DNA from: Bubalus kerabau
Taxonomy: Eukaryota; Chordata; Mammalia; Artiodactyla; Bovidae
Length of the DNA stretch: 64,000 nt
Direction of reading: 5' to 3'
Assembly: GCF_029407905.1 (NCBI RefSeq)
Contig: NC_073643.1
Coordinates: 42,256,501 to 42,320,500, forward strand
Shown piece by piece: positions 21,424 through 34,499 of this stretch (within the stretch, counting starts at the first letter, position 1; each line of letters opens with the position of its first letter). Both the position numbers and the translations under genes were made by a program. The notes beneath the pieces were generated by a model. That model was not told where the DNA came from, searched no databases, and was given only the letters and a program-made list of their open reading frames with translations.

Positions 21424-23429
21424 AGAGAGGTACTCTTGCTGACAGGTTTGCAGGTTGGCTTCATCTTTCTGCAAAATAGAAAACCCCAATGGCAGTACTG
21501 GCTGACTATGAAGAGGGTCAAATAACAATGCAGCTAGAACAGCCCAGGACTGACTAGAAGTGGAAGATGGAATTTCAGAGCACCATTCTGCCTCTTCTTT
21601 TACGTGATCTTGTAGGGGTCAGTGCAGACCAATGACAATACTTAGACATTACACATGTGCCTTTATTCTACCCTTTCAACAGTACCAGTGCAGTCCTGTT
21701 TGCTCAGTATTCATGCTGAATGTCCCTAATGAAGCTGTACCTATAAGCCATCTGGATCACCACAGAAATGATTATCTGAATTTCTCTTTTCTGATGTAGG
21801 TATTCCAGGACTGCCAACCTGCCGAACAGCCTCTGCAGAAACTCCGCGCACCCTTCTGTTGAGCACTCTGAGGAAGTAACAGTCTTCAGACAGGTAGTGT
21901 TCACTTAATTTCAGATTTTTTTCATAGAATTAGGCATACCTGACTTACTATGGACATCTGTATCATAGCAGTAAGATTCCTATGTACACATAAAATAGAA
22001 CTCTTAAAATGGTAGAATTTCAGGGCTCGATTTCCTTAGAGAATTTACCCTCTCCTGACTTCTATTTGTAGCTGCCATTTAAAACTCAGGGTATAAATAT
22101 TATGTCAGTTAAATAAGGAGTGATGACTTTACTTTTTGGAGAAAGCATTACCTTCCCTTTTATGAAATGTAGTCTAACTGTTGCCTGATTGACATCTATT
22201 ATATTAGTCTCCCCCCACCAGACAATTACACATATTTAATAATTTTTATGTGTAAAAAGTAAGGTTAAACAGTTACATAGTCGAGTTGTTAGGCTTTGCA
22301 TGGTTTTGAGAATGATCCTGGAGATGAGATGGCGTTAGTAGTGGCAGGAGGTCACATCTGACATGAAATGTACCTCCTAAAATGGCAACGGATTGTTCTT
22401 GGTCAGAGGAAGTTCTAGTGGCATTTGCTGGGACAGTGAAGAATATATCTTATAAAAAAGACTTGAGGATAGGACAAAGTAATTACTCATCTTTGTATGT
22501 ATTTGAATGATTTCACTGGATACATTTAATATGCATTTTTAAAAATAACAATAAAGGACTGGAAATATGTGAATATGGGCAATACTTCCTCGGCATGATA
22601 TCAGTGGACAGTGTTCATTTAAACCCTTCCTGGAACTCATATGTACATCCCCCTCTCCTCTTCTCTCACTCCTTCTCATCTTTATTCCACTCACAGTATC
22701 TCCCCATTCCAAAGTCTCAGCTAACAATTTAGCATGTGTAATAAATATAAATATTGAACAGCCCCATGTGTCAGAACACAAACATTTATTATGCTTTCAG
22801 TCACGACCCAGTCTCTTGTTTCCATTTTACATTGTCTGCCTTCTAGTCTCTCGTATTCCACAGTTGTTTAAAACTCATAAATTTATGCAAAGTTTACAAA
22901 ATCGGGCAAGACTATCCCTCAAATGTGTAGGGCTGTGACACATTGCTGTGTTTTCTAGAAATACTCACCAAATGCAGATTATGGAGGGATGAGTCAGACA
23001 TCTTCACTTCTTGATGGCCCTGACTTCTTTCTGGTGAATCACCTTCCTGTCTAGAGGGTTTTTCTGGAAGATGTAGAAGGCTTAAGGATGGTAAATGAAA
23101 TGAGCTGAAATGGAACCCTGGTGTGAGTTTTGCACAGAATTGTTTGATCCTTGTGTTATGGTTCTGGTTAGTGTTTTTGAGCCCTGAAGCAAAGCTCTTT
23201 TTAACATGAAAGCTGTAAATATGAAATATATAGATCTAAAAGAGGAGTATTTTAATATTAATTATTAGCAGAAGGAGGAATTGCAGACTATAACTTTGAC
23301 TTTTAGCATCTCCACCTATTTCTCTTTGCTTGGAAAGACTTCCCTTTTCTCTCTTCATAGTAAAAGGCATGTGCTTCATGATTCTGAAGACCTATACTTC
23401 ACTGTTTCTTTTCTTTAAGGAGACTGACA
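21424..23429. other. Low-copy DNA
   Basis: Two kilobases without a recognisable repeat or gene. The segment 21790-21900 is locally less AT-rich (gaaactccgcgcacccttc), but I see no splice-flanked open frame. Confidence 0.4.
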
Positions 23430-23640
23430 GGTTTCTGCCATGTGCTGTGTGATCTCGGTTAACTCATTTAGCCTCTCTGAACTCTGGTATCTTCCTCCAA
23501 AATATGGGGCTAATTATAGGAACTGCCTCACAGAATGCTTATGAAGGATTAAATGGCAATTATTATAAAGTGATAAGCAAGATACTTGGCATACAGAAGC
23601 TCTTAAGAGATGGTAAGGACTATTATGGGAAGGAAATGTG
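23430..23640 (+). mobile_element. MIR SINE
   Basis: The order ctgtgtgatctcggttaac, aaaatatggggctaattat, gaaggattaaatggcaat, ataagcaagatacttggcat is the MIR core and tail. Confidence 0.8.
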
Positions 23641-24439
23641 CACTTACTGATTCTGTATCACTGTTTAAGGATATTATTTTCAATATCCTGTTTCTCATAG
23701 GATATTACCTATCGCAGTTTTCAATGAGGCAAGATATAGAGATATCTGAGATCAAAAAACTAGGGTAAAATAAATAACGTGGCAAAGTACCATGTAGATT
23801 ATCTCCGGTAGTCATGAACCCGTATAAGCCTCATTGCTTTGAGATTAAATGCTGCCAGTGTTACAGCCAGATCTGATTGATGTTTTATCATTTTATCATT
23901 TAACTTTATGCTGTACTTTCATTCCACATCTTCTCATGTACTTGGCAGGGTGATCAAGGAAGCTCTGACTTATGTTTCTACCTAAAACCAAAACCAAATA
24001 TCACTAGGTGAGGTAGTGAATGAAGGTTAAATATTTTGAGAGGAACTGGGAGATGCAAAAGAGTATTTCCTAAATGTTTTTCACTTGTTTCCACTTCTAG
24101 TATGGCTAAGTATGTGCTGCTGAACCTGGTATTTTCACATACAGAAACTGTGAAGTATGTGAGAAAAACTACCTGACAACCCTAGAGAGTCAAAATAAGT
24201 AGGTAGATTCTGAAAGGGACTTCAGATTCAAAACTTAGAAGCAGGCTCAGTGCAGAGTGATTTCCCCATTTTATGGCTTTTTCGACTGAGGGTATGCATG
24301 GTGAGGTTAATGTCACTTCGGGTGACTAACTCCAGTAGAAAAACCACAATCTTTTTAGTTTGAAGACCCCAGGAACAGGGTTCAGTGCAACAACAGCCCC
24401 TGGAAAATGAAGCTAGCATACTGTTTTTAAATTAATAAT
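23641..24439. other. Low-copy DNA
   Basis: No gene, RNA gene or repeat that I can support. Confidence 0.4.
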
Positions 24440-24796
24440 TTTATTTATTTGTTTTTGGCTGTGCTGGGTCCTTGTTGTTGCAGACTTTCTCAGTTGCGGC
24501 AAGCGGGGGCCACTCTTTGTTGCGGTGTAGGAGCTTCTCATTGAGGTGGCTGCTCTTGTTGTAGAGCAGAGGCTCTAGGACACATGAGCTTCAGTAGCTT
24601 GGACACATGAGCTTCAGTAGCTTCAACACATGAGCCCAGCATTTCAGCTCCCAGGCTCTAGAGCACGCTCAATAGTTGAGGGTCGTGTGCTTAGTTCCTC
24701 TGTGGCATGTGGGATCTTCCTGAACCAGAGATCGAACCTGTGGTCTCCTGTTTTGGCAGGTGGATTCTTTACCACTGAGCCACCAGGGAAGCACTT
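24440..24796 (-). mobile_element. CHR-2 SINE, near full length
   Basis: Reverse copy of the long cetartiodactyl SINE. The head is at the right (ccactgagccaccagggaag) and the body has the repeated gcagttgcgg-type blocks and ttttggctgtgctgggtcc near the left end. It contains an internal tandem duplication of 23 bp (24579-24601 and 24602-24624). Confidence 0.85.
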
Positions 24797-24999
24797 AAGC
24801 TAGAATTCTGGAAAGCGGAAAGGCAGATGAGGAAGCTCCTGATTCTGTGTATAAATACAACCCAAAGTTTTGACTGACTCCTGAATCATGGATGTGTGGA
24901 ACAGATACAAGCTAGCACAGCTGAAGATGAAAGAACTGAACTGAAGTTTGAGCTGCCACCCAAGAGATAGTTTTCACCTTGTGTATAATCAAATTAATT

Positions 25000-26640
25000 G
25001 CTTGCTAAAACAAACAAATCAGTACTCTTCACAGAATTCTAACAGATTTTAGAGTCTTTACTTCAAAATATTTGCATCATACATTCACATAATACAATCC
25101 CAATTTACATGAGATATGAAGAACCAAAAAAAATGTGACCCCTTCTGAAGATAAAAGTCTAATTTCAAGATGACCCAAAGGTGAGAATTAGAAAAGATTT
25201 TAAAACAGCTTTTATAACCATACTCAGTGAGGCTAGAAAGATACACTCACAATGAGTAAAAAATATAGTAAATGGAAACTACAAAAAAGAAACAAATGGA
25301 GATTCCAGAACTGAAAGTATATTTGAAATAAAAATTCACTAAGCTTACATCCATTGGAAATAATAGAAGGTATCAATGAACCTAAAGATAGAACATAAGC
25401 AAATTTCATTCTTAAGAACAGAAAGAAAAGAGTTTTTTTATTTTTTAATTGTTGGCCATACTCCACTGTATGTGGGAACTTAGTTCCCTGACTAGGGATT
25501 GAACCCACATCCCCTGCACTGGAAGGTGGAGTTTTAACCTCTGGACCACTGGGTAAGTCCCAGAAGAAAGATTTAAGAAACTAAAGAATAACAAATAGAG
25601 CCTCAGAGATCTATGTAACATAAGTGAAAATGTCTAACATATATGTAATTGGAGTCTCAGAAGAAGACAAGAAAGAGAATGGGAAAGGAAAATATTTGAA
25701 GAAATAATGGCCACATTTTTTTTAAATTTGATGAAATGTATACATTTACAGATCCAGAAACTCAGTGAACTTCAAACAAGATTAATTTGAAGAAAACTGT
25801 ACCTATGCACATCATATTCTAACTGTTGGACACCAACAGTAAAGAGAAAATTTTGATAGTGGTCAGAGAAAATGGCAGGTTACCTTCCAGGACACTGTAC
25901 TTCAAATCAGCACTGCCTTCTTATCAGTAACTATAGAGTCTAGGAAAAGTGAAATGATATTTTTTAAATACAGAGAAGGAAAAAGAAAAATCCTGTTAAC
26001 CCAGAAATCTATGTATAGTGAAAATATCCTTTGAGAATAAAGACAAATTAAAGACATTTTCAGATAAAAGTAAGCTAAGAGAATTCATTGCCAGCAGACC
26101 TACAACACAAGAAATGCTAAAGGAAGTTATTCAAGCTGAAGTGAGATAACACCAGATGGAATCTTAAATCTTCAAGAATGAATCAAGAATATCAGAAATT
26201 GTAAATATGAAAGAGTATTTTCATCTCAGTATCTTTAAAATGCACAGAAAATTTAAAAGCCAAATCATAACACCGCCTTGTGATACTTATAATGTGCTAT
26301 ATGTAGACATCATATGTAAGACAATTATAACATAAATAATGAGGGGGGTGCATATTAAATGGACTTATATAATTGTATAGTTTTCAATTTTATATGGGGT
26401 GGTAATGAAATGAACTCTTAAGTAGACTGTGAAAGCTCATAAATGTATATTTTAATGCTTAGAAAAATAACTGAAAATCCAGTAGATAAAGTAGAATCCT
26501 AAGCACTTTAAAAATGATCCAAAAAGAATGCAGGTAAGATTGAACAGAGAACAAAAAGCAGAAGAGGCAAAAGGAAACCAAGCAATGAAATTTAAGCTCT
26601 AAGTGCAACCATATCATGTTAATCATATTTATTTATATTG
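25000..26640 (+). mobile_element. Ancient L1M LINE, 5' UTR and ORF1 relic
   Basis: Text such as gaagaaataatggccacatt, gaatattatc-like RNA-binding-domain remnants and gaaatgctaaaggaagttat follows L1 ORF1 and inter-ORF order. Frames are destroyed. A CHR SINE interrupts it at 25436-25562. Confidence 0.65.
25436..25562 (-). mobile_element. CHR-type SINE in the ancient L1
   Basis: Reverse copy: gttggccatactccactgta, ccctgactagggattgaacc, ggaccactgggtaagtccc. It is 5'-truncated relative to the long CHR-2 form. Confidence 0.8.
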
Positions 26641-26647
26641 AATGATG

Positions 26648-26717
26648 TTATTGTTCCATTGCTCAGTTGTGTCAGACTCTTTGCAACATGGTGGACTGCG
26701 GCATGCCAGGCTTCATA
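26648..26717 (-). mobile_element. BovB/Bov-A terminal fragment
   Basis: Only 70 bp: ccattgctcagttgtgtcag through gcatgccaggcttca. It abuts the 5' end of L1 copy A. Confidence 0.75.
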
Positions 26718-27233
26718 TAGAATGTTAATGTTGCACACTGGCTTTGGAACTCAAATAAAGGCCCTTTCATGTTGGGTGAAAATCTTGGTAGATTGGACCT
26801 AGGGTGGTCTTTGGAGAGAGATCAAGCCATGAGCCTTTGATGTGGGAGCACTGACTCCAAGACCCTAGACAACCAGAGAACTAACCCTAGGGAATATCAA
26901 ATAGTGAGAACTCACACAAAGGAAACCACTTGAATACAAGACCTGGCATCACCCAACCACCAGCAGCACCCTGTGAATGACAACCTCATTTAAACAACAA
27001 ACAAAACAAAAATATAAACCCAGTCATCAGCAGACAGGATTACCACCTCACTCAGCCTTGCCCATCAGAGGAAAAACAAACAAACAAAAACTCAACACAA
27101 ATCTCACCCTATAGGAAGCTTACACAAACCACTGGACCAACCTTAGCAGGGCAGAAACCAAAAGGAAGAAAGAATTCAGCCCTGAAGCCTGGGAAAAGGA
27201 GAGTTCAAACAAGGTAAGATAAAAAAAAAAATA

Positions 27234-28125
27234 ATGAAAAGGCAGATAAATACTACACAAATGAAGGAACAAACTGGAAACACAGAAGTCCAAATAAATG
27301 AAGAGGAAATAGCCAAACTACTGAAAAAGAATTCAGAATAATGATAGTAAAGATGATCAAAATCCTTGAAAACAAAATGGAGAAAATGCAATAATCAATT
27401 AATTAAGACCTAGAAGAATTGAAGAATAAACCTACAGAGTCAAACAACACACCTACTGAAATTAAAAATACTCTATAAGGAATGAATAGCAGAATATCTG
27501 AAGCAGAAGAATGAATCAGTGAGCTGGAAGATAAAATGGTGAAGATAACTTCTGAAGAGCAGAATAAAGTAAAAAGAATGAAAAGAACGGAGGACAGTCT
27601 CGGAGACCTCTGGGGCAATATAAATTGCACCAACATTCAAATTATATGGGTCCCAGAAGAAGACGAGAAAAAGAAAGGTATGAGAAAATTTTTGAAGAAA
27701 TCATACTTGAAAATTTCCCCAACATGAAAAAGGAAATAGTCATTCAAGTCCAAGAGTCACGAAGAGTCCCATACAGGATAAACCTAAGGAGAAACATGCC
27801 AAGATACATACTAATCAAACTAACAAAGACTAAATACAAAGAAAGAATATTAAAAGCAGCAAGGGAGAAGCAACAAATAACATACAAGGGAAACCCCATA
27901 CGCTTAACAGCTGATCTTTCAGCAGAAACTCTGCAGGCCGGAAGGGAATGGCAGGCTATATTTAAAGTACTGAAAGGGAAAAATCTACAGCCAAGATTAC
28001 TGCACCCAGCAAGGATCTCATTCAAAATTGATGGAGAAATAAAAAGCTTTTCAGACAAGCAAAAATTAAGAAAATTGAGTACCACCAAAGCAGCTTTACA
28101 ACAAATGTTAAAGGGACTTATATAG
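27234..28125 (+). pseudogene. L1 ORF1 relic, copy A
   Basis: L1 ORF1p is an RNA-binding trimeric chaperone that coats L1 RNA. The start ATG at 27234 is supported by the matching start in copy B (50349). The N-terminal coiled-coil region breaks within 40 codons. From 27625 to 28125 a 166-codon open stretch holds the C-terminal RNA-recognition and C-terminal domains (MPRYILIKL, YKGNPIRLTADLSAET, KGKNLQPRLLHPA) and the natural stop. Inactive because of stops in the first half. Confidence 0.9.
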
Positions 28126-28183
28126 TCAAGAAATACAAGAGAAGATAAAAGATCTACAAAATCAACCACAAACAATTAAGAAA

Positions 28184-31100
28184 ATGGTAATAGGAACATA
28201 TATATCAATAATTACTTTAAATGAAAATGGACTAAATGCTCCAACCAAAAGACACAGACTGGCTGAATGGATACAAAAATAAGACCCATATATATGCTGT
28301 CTACAAGAAACCCACTTCAGACCTAAAGACACGTATAGACTGAAAGTGAGAGGATGGAAAAATATATTCCATGCAAATGGGAAGCAAAAGAAAGCTGGAG
28401 TAGCAATCCTCACATCAGACAAAATAGATCTTAAAATAAAGAAGATTCCAAGAGATAAGGAAGGACACTACATAATGATCAAGGGATCAATCCAAGAGGA
28501 AGATATAACAATTGTAAATATCTATGCACCCAACATAGGAGCATCTCAATACATAAGACAAACGATAAAAGACATAAAAGGAGAAATTGACAGTAACACA
28601 ATAACAGTAGGACATTTTAACACCCCACTCACACCAATGGACAGATCATCAAAACAGAAAATTAGTAAGGAAACTCAAGTCTTAAATGATACATTAGATG
28701 AGAAGGATCTCATTGATATCTTCAGGACATTGCATCCAAATGCGAAGAATATACCTTCTTCTCAAGTGCACATGGGACATTCTCCAGGATAGACCACATC
28801 TTGGGTCACAAATCAAACCTCAGTAATTTTAATAAAATTGAAATCATATCAAGCATCTTCTCTGACCACAATGCTATGAGACTAGATATCAATTATAGGA
28901 AAAAATAAAACTGTAAGCAACACAAACACATGAAGATTAAACAACATGTTTCTAAATAACCAATAGGTTATTGAAGAAATCAAAAAGGAAATCAAAAAAT
29001 TTCTAGAAACAAATGACAATGAAAACATGACAACTCAAAACTTACGAGATGCAGCAAAAACAGTTCTAAGAGGGAAGTTTATAGCAATACAATCCTACCT
29101 CAAGAAAGAAGAAAAACATTGACTAGACAAGCTAACTTTACACCTAAGACAACTAGGAAAAGAAGAAGAAAAAAACTCTCCAAATTAGTAAAAGGAAAGA
29201 AATCATAAAGATCCCAACAGAAATAAATGAAAAAGGAATGAAAGAAACAGTAGTAAAGATTAATAAAACTAAAAGCTGGTTCTTTGAGAAGACAAAGGTG
29301 ACAAGCCTTTAGCCAAACTCATCAAGAAAAAAGAGAGAAGAATCAAATCAACAAAATTAGAAATGAAAAAAGAGAGGTTACAACAGACAATGCAGAAATA
29401 CAAAGGATTATAAGAGATAATTGTGAACAATCATATGGCAATAAAATGGATAGCCTGGAAGAAATGGACAGATTCTTAGAAAAGTTCAATCTTCTAGGAC
29501 TGAACCAGGAAGAAATAGAAATTATGAACAACCCAGTTTCAAGCACTGAAATTGAAGCTGTGATCAAAAATCTCCCATAAAACAAAAGCCCAGGACCAGA
29601 TGGCTTCACAGGATAATTCTATCAAACATTTATAAAAGACTTAATGCCTATCCTTCTAAAACTTTCAGAAAATTGCAGAGGAAGGAACACTTCCAAACTC
29701 ATTCTACAAGGCCACTATCACCCTGATACCAAAACCAGACAAAGACAACACACAAAAAAGAAACTACTGGCCAATATCACTGATGAATATAGATGCAAAA
29801 ATCCACAACAAAATTTTAGCAAACAATTCAGGAACACATCAAAAAGCTGATACACCATGATCAAGTTGGTTTTATTCCAGGAATGCAAGGATTCTTCAAT
29901 ATACACAAATCAATCAATGTGATACACCATATCAACAAATTGAAAGATAAAAAATGTATAATAATCTTTTTCTAGATACAGAAAAGCCTTTGACAAAATT
30001 CAGCACCCATTTATAATTAAAACTCTTAAAAAAAATATGGGCACCTAAGGAACCTACCCTGGTGGCTCAGAGGTTAAAGTGTCTGCCTGGAATGCAGGAG
30101 ACCTGGGTTCGATCCCTGGGTTGGGAAGATCCCCAGGAGAAGGAAATGGCAACCCACCCCAGTACTCTTGCCTGGACAATCCCATGGAGGGAGGAGCCTG
30201 GTAGGCTACCATCCATGGGGTCGCATAGTAAAGGCCATACATGATAAGCCTACAGCAAGCATTATACTCAATGGTGAAAAACTGAAAGCATTCCTCCTAA
30301 GATCAGGAGCAAGACAAGGGTGTCCACTTTCACCAGTTATTCAACATAGTTCTGAAAGTCCTAGCTACAGCAATCAGAGAAGACAAAAAGTAAATAAATA
30401 AAAGGAATCCAGATTGGAAAAGAAGAAGTAAAGCTCTCACTGTTTGCAGATGACATGATACTGTAAACAGAAAACCCTAAAGATAGTATCAGAAAATTAC
30501 TAGAGCTAATCAGTGAAGTTAGCAAAGTTGCAGGGTACAGAATCAATACACAGAAATCACTTGCATTTCTATATACTAACAATGAAAAATCAGAAAGTGA
30601 AATTAAGGAATCAATCCCATTCACCATTGCAAGAAAAAGAATTAAATACCTAAGAATAAACTTACCTAAGGAGAGAAAAGAACTGTACACAGAAAATTAT
30701 AAGACACTAATGAAAGAAATCAAAGATGACATAAACAGATGGAGAGATATTCCACGTTCCTGGGTAGGAAGAATCAATACTGTGAAAATGACTGTATACT
30801 AAATGCAATCTACAGATTCAATGTGACCCCTATCAAATTACCAGTAGCAGTTTTCACAGAACTAGAACAAAAATTTCACAATTCAAATGGAAACACAAAA
30901 GACCCCGAATAGCCAAAGCAGTCTTGAGAAAGAAGAATGGAGCTGGAGGAATCAACCTTCCTGACTTCAGATCCTACTACAAAGTTACGGTCATCAAGAC
31001 AGTATGGTACTGGCACAAAAACAGAAATATAGACCAATGGAACAAGGCAGAAAACCCAGAAATAAACCCATGCACCCATGGGTACCTTATTTTTGACAAA

Positions 31101-32075
31101 AGAGGCAAGAATATACAATGGAGCAAAGACAGCCTCTTCAGTAAATGGTGCTGGGTAAACTGGACAGCTACATGTGGAAGAATGAAATTAGAACACTTCC
31201 TAACACCATACACAAAGATAAACTCAAAATGGATTAAAGACCTAAATGTAAGACCAGAAACTATAAAACTCTTAGAGGAAAACATAGGCAGAATACTTGA
31301 TGACATAAATCCAAACAAGATTCTCTATGACCCACCTCCTAGAGTAACGGAAATAAAAACAAAATAAACAAGTGGGACCTGATTAAACTTAACAGCTTTT
31401 GCACAGCAAAGGAAACTATAAGCAAGGTGAAAAGACAACCTGCACAATGAGAGAAAATAGTAGCGAATGAAACAACTGACAAAGGATTAACTTCCAAAAT
31501 ATACAAGCAGCTCATACAACTCAGTACCAGAAAAACAAACAACCCAATCAAAAAGTGGGAAAAAAACCTAAACAGACATTTCTCCAAAGAAGACATATAA
31601 ATGGCTAACAAACACATGAAAAGATGCTCAACATTGCTCATTATTAGAGAAATGCAAATCAAAACTACAATGAGATATCACCTTACACCCGTCAGAATGG
31701 CCATCATCAAGAAGTCTACAAACAGTAAATGCTGGAGAGGGTGTGGAGAAAAGGGAACACTCTTGCACTGTTGGTGGGAATGTAAATTGATACAGCCACT
31801 GTGGAAGACAGTATGGGGATTCCTTAAAAACTAGGAATAAAACCACCATATGACCAGCAATCCCACTCCTAGGCATATACCCTGAGGAAACCGAAATTGA
31901 AAGAGACACGTGTATCCCCTTGTTCATTACAGCACTATTTACAATAGCTAGAACATGGAAGCAACCTAGATGTCCATCGACAGATGAATGGATAAAGAAG
32001 TTGTGGTACATATATACAATGGAATATTACTCAGCCATAAAAAGGAATGCATTTCAGTCAGTTCTGATGAGGTAG
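28184..32075 (+). pseudogene. L1 ORF2 relic, copy A
   Basis: L1 ORF2p is the endonuclease and reverse transcriptase. The ATG is at 28184. The endonuclease keeps NENGLNAP and QETHF but has a TAA at 28280-28282, and the catalytic GDFN reads GHFN (His codon 28613-28615). The RT FADD box is present near 30430-30450, followed at once by a stop. The C terminus (30924-31367 and 31601-31834) is readable and keeps the Cys-rich motif CWRGCGEKGTLLHCWWEC. A SINE splits the RT. Many frame breaks; a pseudogene. Confidence 0.9.
30057..30225 (+). mobile_element. Bov-tA SINE in L1 copy A ORF2
   Basis: The SINE lacks its first bases (starts ccctggtggctcag) and its last 30 or so (stops at ggtcgca). Comparison with L1 copy B (about 48330-48350) shows that about 4 bp of L1 is missing at the junction and that no target-site duplication exists. 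See findings. Confidence 0.85.
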
Positions 32076-32430
32076 ATGAACCATAGAACCTATTATACAG
32101 AGTGAAGTGAGTCAGAAAGAGAAAGATAAATATCATATTCTAATGCATATATATGGAATCTAGAAAAATGGTATTGAAGAATTTATTTTCAGGGCAGCAG
32201 TGGAGAAACAGACATAGAGAATAGACTCATGGACATAGGGATAGGGGAGGAGAGGGTCAGATGTATAGAAAGAGTAACATTGAATCTTACATTACCATAT
32301 GTAAAATAGATAGCCAATGGGAATTTGATGTGTAGCTCAGGAAACTCAAATAGGGGCTCTGTATCAATCTAGAGGAGTGGGATGGGGTGGGAGATGGGAG
32401 GGAGAGTCAAAAGGGAGGAGATATATGTGT

Positions 32431-32627
32431 GCTGCTGCTGCTGCTAAGTTGCTTCAGTCGTGTCCGACTCTGTGCGACCCCATAGACGGCAGCCCACCAG
32501 GCTCCCCCGTCCCTGGGATTCTCCAGGCAAGAACACTGGAGTGGGTTGCCATTTCCTTCTCCAATGCATGAAAAGTGAAAGTGAAGTCGCTCAGTCGTGT
32601 CCGACTCCTAGCGACCCCATGGACTGC
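32431..32627 (-). mobile_element. BOVA2 SINE in the L1 3' UTR
   Basis: Dimeric Bov-A in reverse, starting with a gctgctgctg tract, joined by the aatgcatgaaaagtgaaag linker. The 12-bp repeats agatatatgtgt (32419-32430) and agatgtatgtgt (32628-32639) flank it. The second monomer is truncated. Confidence 0.9.
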
Positions 32628-32722
32628 AGATGTATGTGTACCTATGGCTAATTCATGTTGAGGTTTGACAGGAAACAACAAAATTCTGTAAAGCAATTAT
32701 CCTTCAATCAAAAAAATAAAAA

Positions 32723-33539
32723 AGAGAAAAATGATAATGGACTAAATACTTTAATTAAAAATCAGAGTTTATCAGGATGGATTAAAAAACAAGAACAACT
32801 ATTTTTTGTTGAGATAAATTTTAAATATAAAGATACAGTTAAGTTGAAAGTAAATTGATGGAAAAACGTACACCATAGTAAAAGCAGAAGAAGTCTATAT
32901 TAGTATCAGAAAAATTAAACTTTAAGGCAAAAAGTATTACCAGAGTTAAGGTGTGTTTGATAATAATAAATAGGTCATTACATTAAGATAATAATTATAA
33001 GTGAGTGTTTATACCTGATAAAGTTCCAGTGAGGTTACTTTGAGTATTTTTGAGTCTAAAATTTTTTGAGGATAATCCAGTTGTAAGTTAAGAGACACAG
33101 GTTGCTCATCACTTTAGGGTAGCGACCATTTCATAAAATTGTGGCATCAAAGCTCAACACAAGTGGAAACAAAAGCATAGCTGGAGAGTGTAGATATCTG
33201 TATGTCTATACATATATGAGAGGGTCCCTAAGACTGGATCAAGTGACACACATCCAAGTTATTACTAGCTCTGTTATTAGCTAGCTAAGAAATAGCTACC
33301 TTATTTGTGATGGTTTATAGACAATTTAAAAATAAGATTAATTATATATATATAATTATTGTATATTAATATAAAATCAGGAAAGAATTCCACCAGTGAC
33401 TATTGCTAAGAGGATTGTAAGTATACTCTAAGCACACAAATGCACACCTGGGTTTTCTGGCAGGGAGAGCAAAGAGGGAAACACAGGAAATTTCAAATTC
33501 GTATGATCAGAAAAGTTAAAACATTTCAGAAATTTCTCA
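32723..33539. other. Low-copy AT-rich DNA
   Basis: No gene or repeat recognised. A short TA-rich stretch lies at 33341-33362. Confidence 0.4.
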
Positions 33540-33665
33540 TGTGATCTTAAAGATCCCTTCCTGTATTTGAGATTTTATAAAACTGGGGTAATAACGTCTA
33601 CCTTTCATAATCTTGGTAGGAATGATTGAGACCACACTGGTATATAAGTATTATTTTACTGTTGT
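33540..33665 (+). mobile_element. MIR fragment
   Basis: tgagattttataaaactggg and ggtaataacgtctacc resemble the MIR core, with a worn tail at gtatataagtattatttta. Confidence 0.5.
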
Positions 33666-33834
33666 CTTTATATAACTCCAATAAACATGCATGGTAGAAA
33701 TCTAAGGAATCTGACTGTAGTTAACTTAAAACTCCAGAGTCTGAACTTCTGTAGCTTATCTAGTTACTATTTATGTGTGTCCCTATGTTGTCAATAACCA
33801 ATAGAAGTATGTTACAGTCTTCTACATACAAAGT

Positions 33835-33971
33835 AGGTGTTATAAATTAGTAAATTAGGAAACAGCCTCAGGGAAGTGATGTCACTTGACCAAGGCACTG
33901 TATAAATGTTTTAAGTCAAAATTTGAACCCCTTTCTCTACATCACCAAAGCCTGTTTTATTTTTACTACAT
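33835..33971 (-). mobile_element. MIR fragment
   Basis: Reverse MIR core and tRNA part: taggaaacagcctcaggg, ttgaccaaggcactgtataa, aaaatttgaacccctttc. Confidence 0.55.
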
Positions 33972-33984
33972 TATACTGCTTCTA

Positions 33985-34201
33985 GGTCTTCCCATGTGGT
34001 ACTAGTGGTAAAGAACCTGTCTGCCAATGCAGGAGACACAGGAGATGCGGGTTAGATCCCTGGATCGGGAACATCCCCTGGAGGAGGGTGTGCAACCCAC
34101 TTCAGTATTCTTGCCTGTAGAATCCCATGGACAGAGGAGCCCAGCAGGCTATAGTCTGTAGGGTCACAAAGAGTTGGACATGATTGAAGTGACAGCATGC
34201 A
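33985..34201 (+). mobile_element. Bov-tA SINE with perfect target-site duplication
   Basis: Head ggtcttcccatgtggtacta, body through gtagggtcacaaagagttgg. The 13-bp repeat tatactgcttcta is identical at 33972-33984 and 34202-34214. Confidence 0.95.
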
Positions 34202-34499
34202 TATACTGCTTCTAAAATATTGAATACGTTTAACAGTATTGGTATTATTCCCAAGAAATATTCCAATGTATAAAGCAGTCGTTGTGAAGAACTGGCACAT
34301 AGTGCATTAGAATTCATGTGATATGAAATCACCAATGGAGTCATGACTCAGAAGGCTCCATATACCCCTGCCAGCATCTAAATATCTATATTTTGCATCT
34401 TAAAAAATAATTTCTTCAAGATGTGAGGACTTGGAGAGTGACAGAGAGTAAGGTCACCCTGGGACCAATAATGACAGCTTTGCCAATACAGTTGGAATG

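Larger units (their letters stand above)
26718..32722 (+). mobile_element. Ruminant L1 (L1-BT-like), copy A
   Basis: A long L1 with part of the 5' UTR (26718-27233), ORF1, ORF2, a 3' UTR and an A-rich end (32701-32722). Two SINEs interrupt it, at 30057-30225 in ORF2 and 32431-32627 in the 3' UTR. Compared with copy B it keeps the complete 3' UTR and the region between endonuclease and RT. Many stops make it inactive. The left limit is where the BovB fragment ends and is approximate. Confidence 0.9.

Noticed and set aside
24005..24025. let-7-like start (gaggtagtgaatgaagg)
   Set aside because: Only the first few bases resemble let-7. The rest differs and there is no complementary arm nearby.
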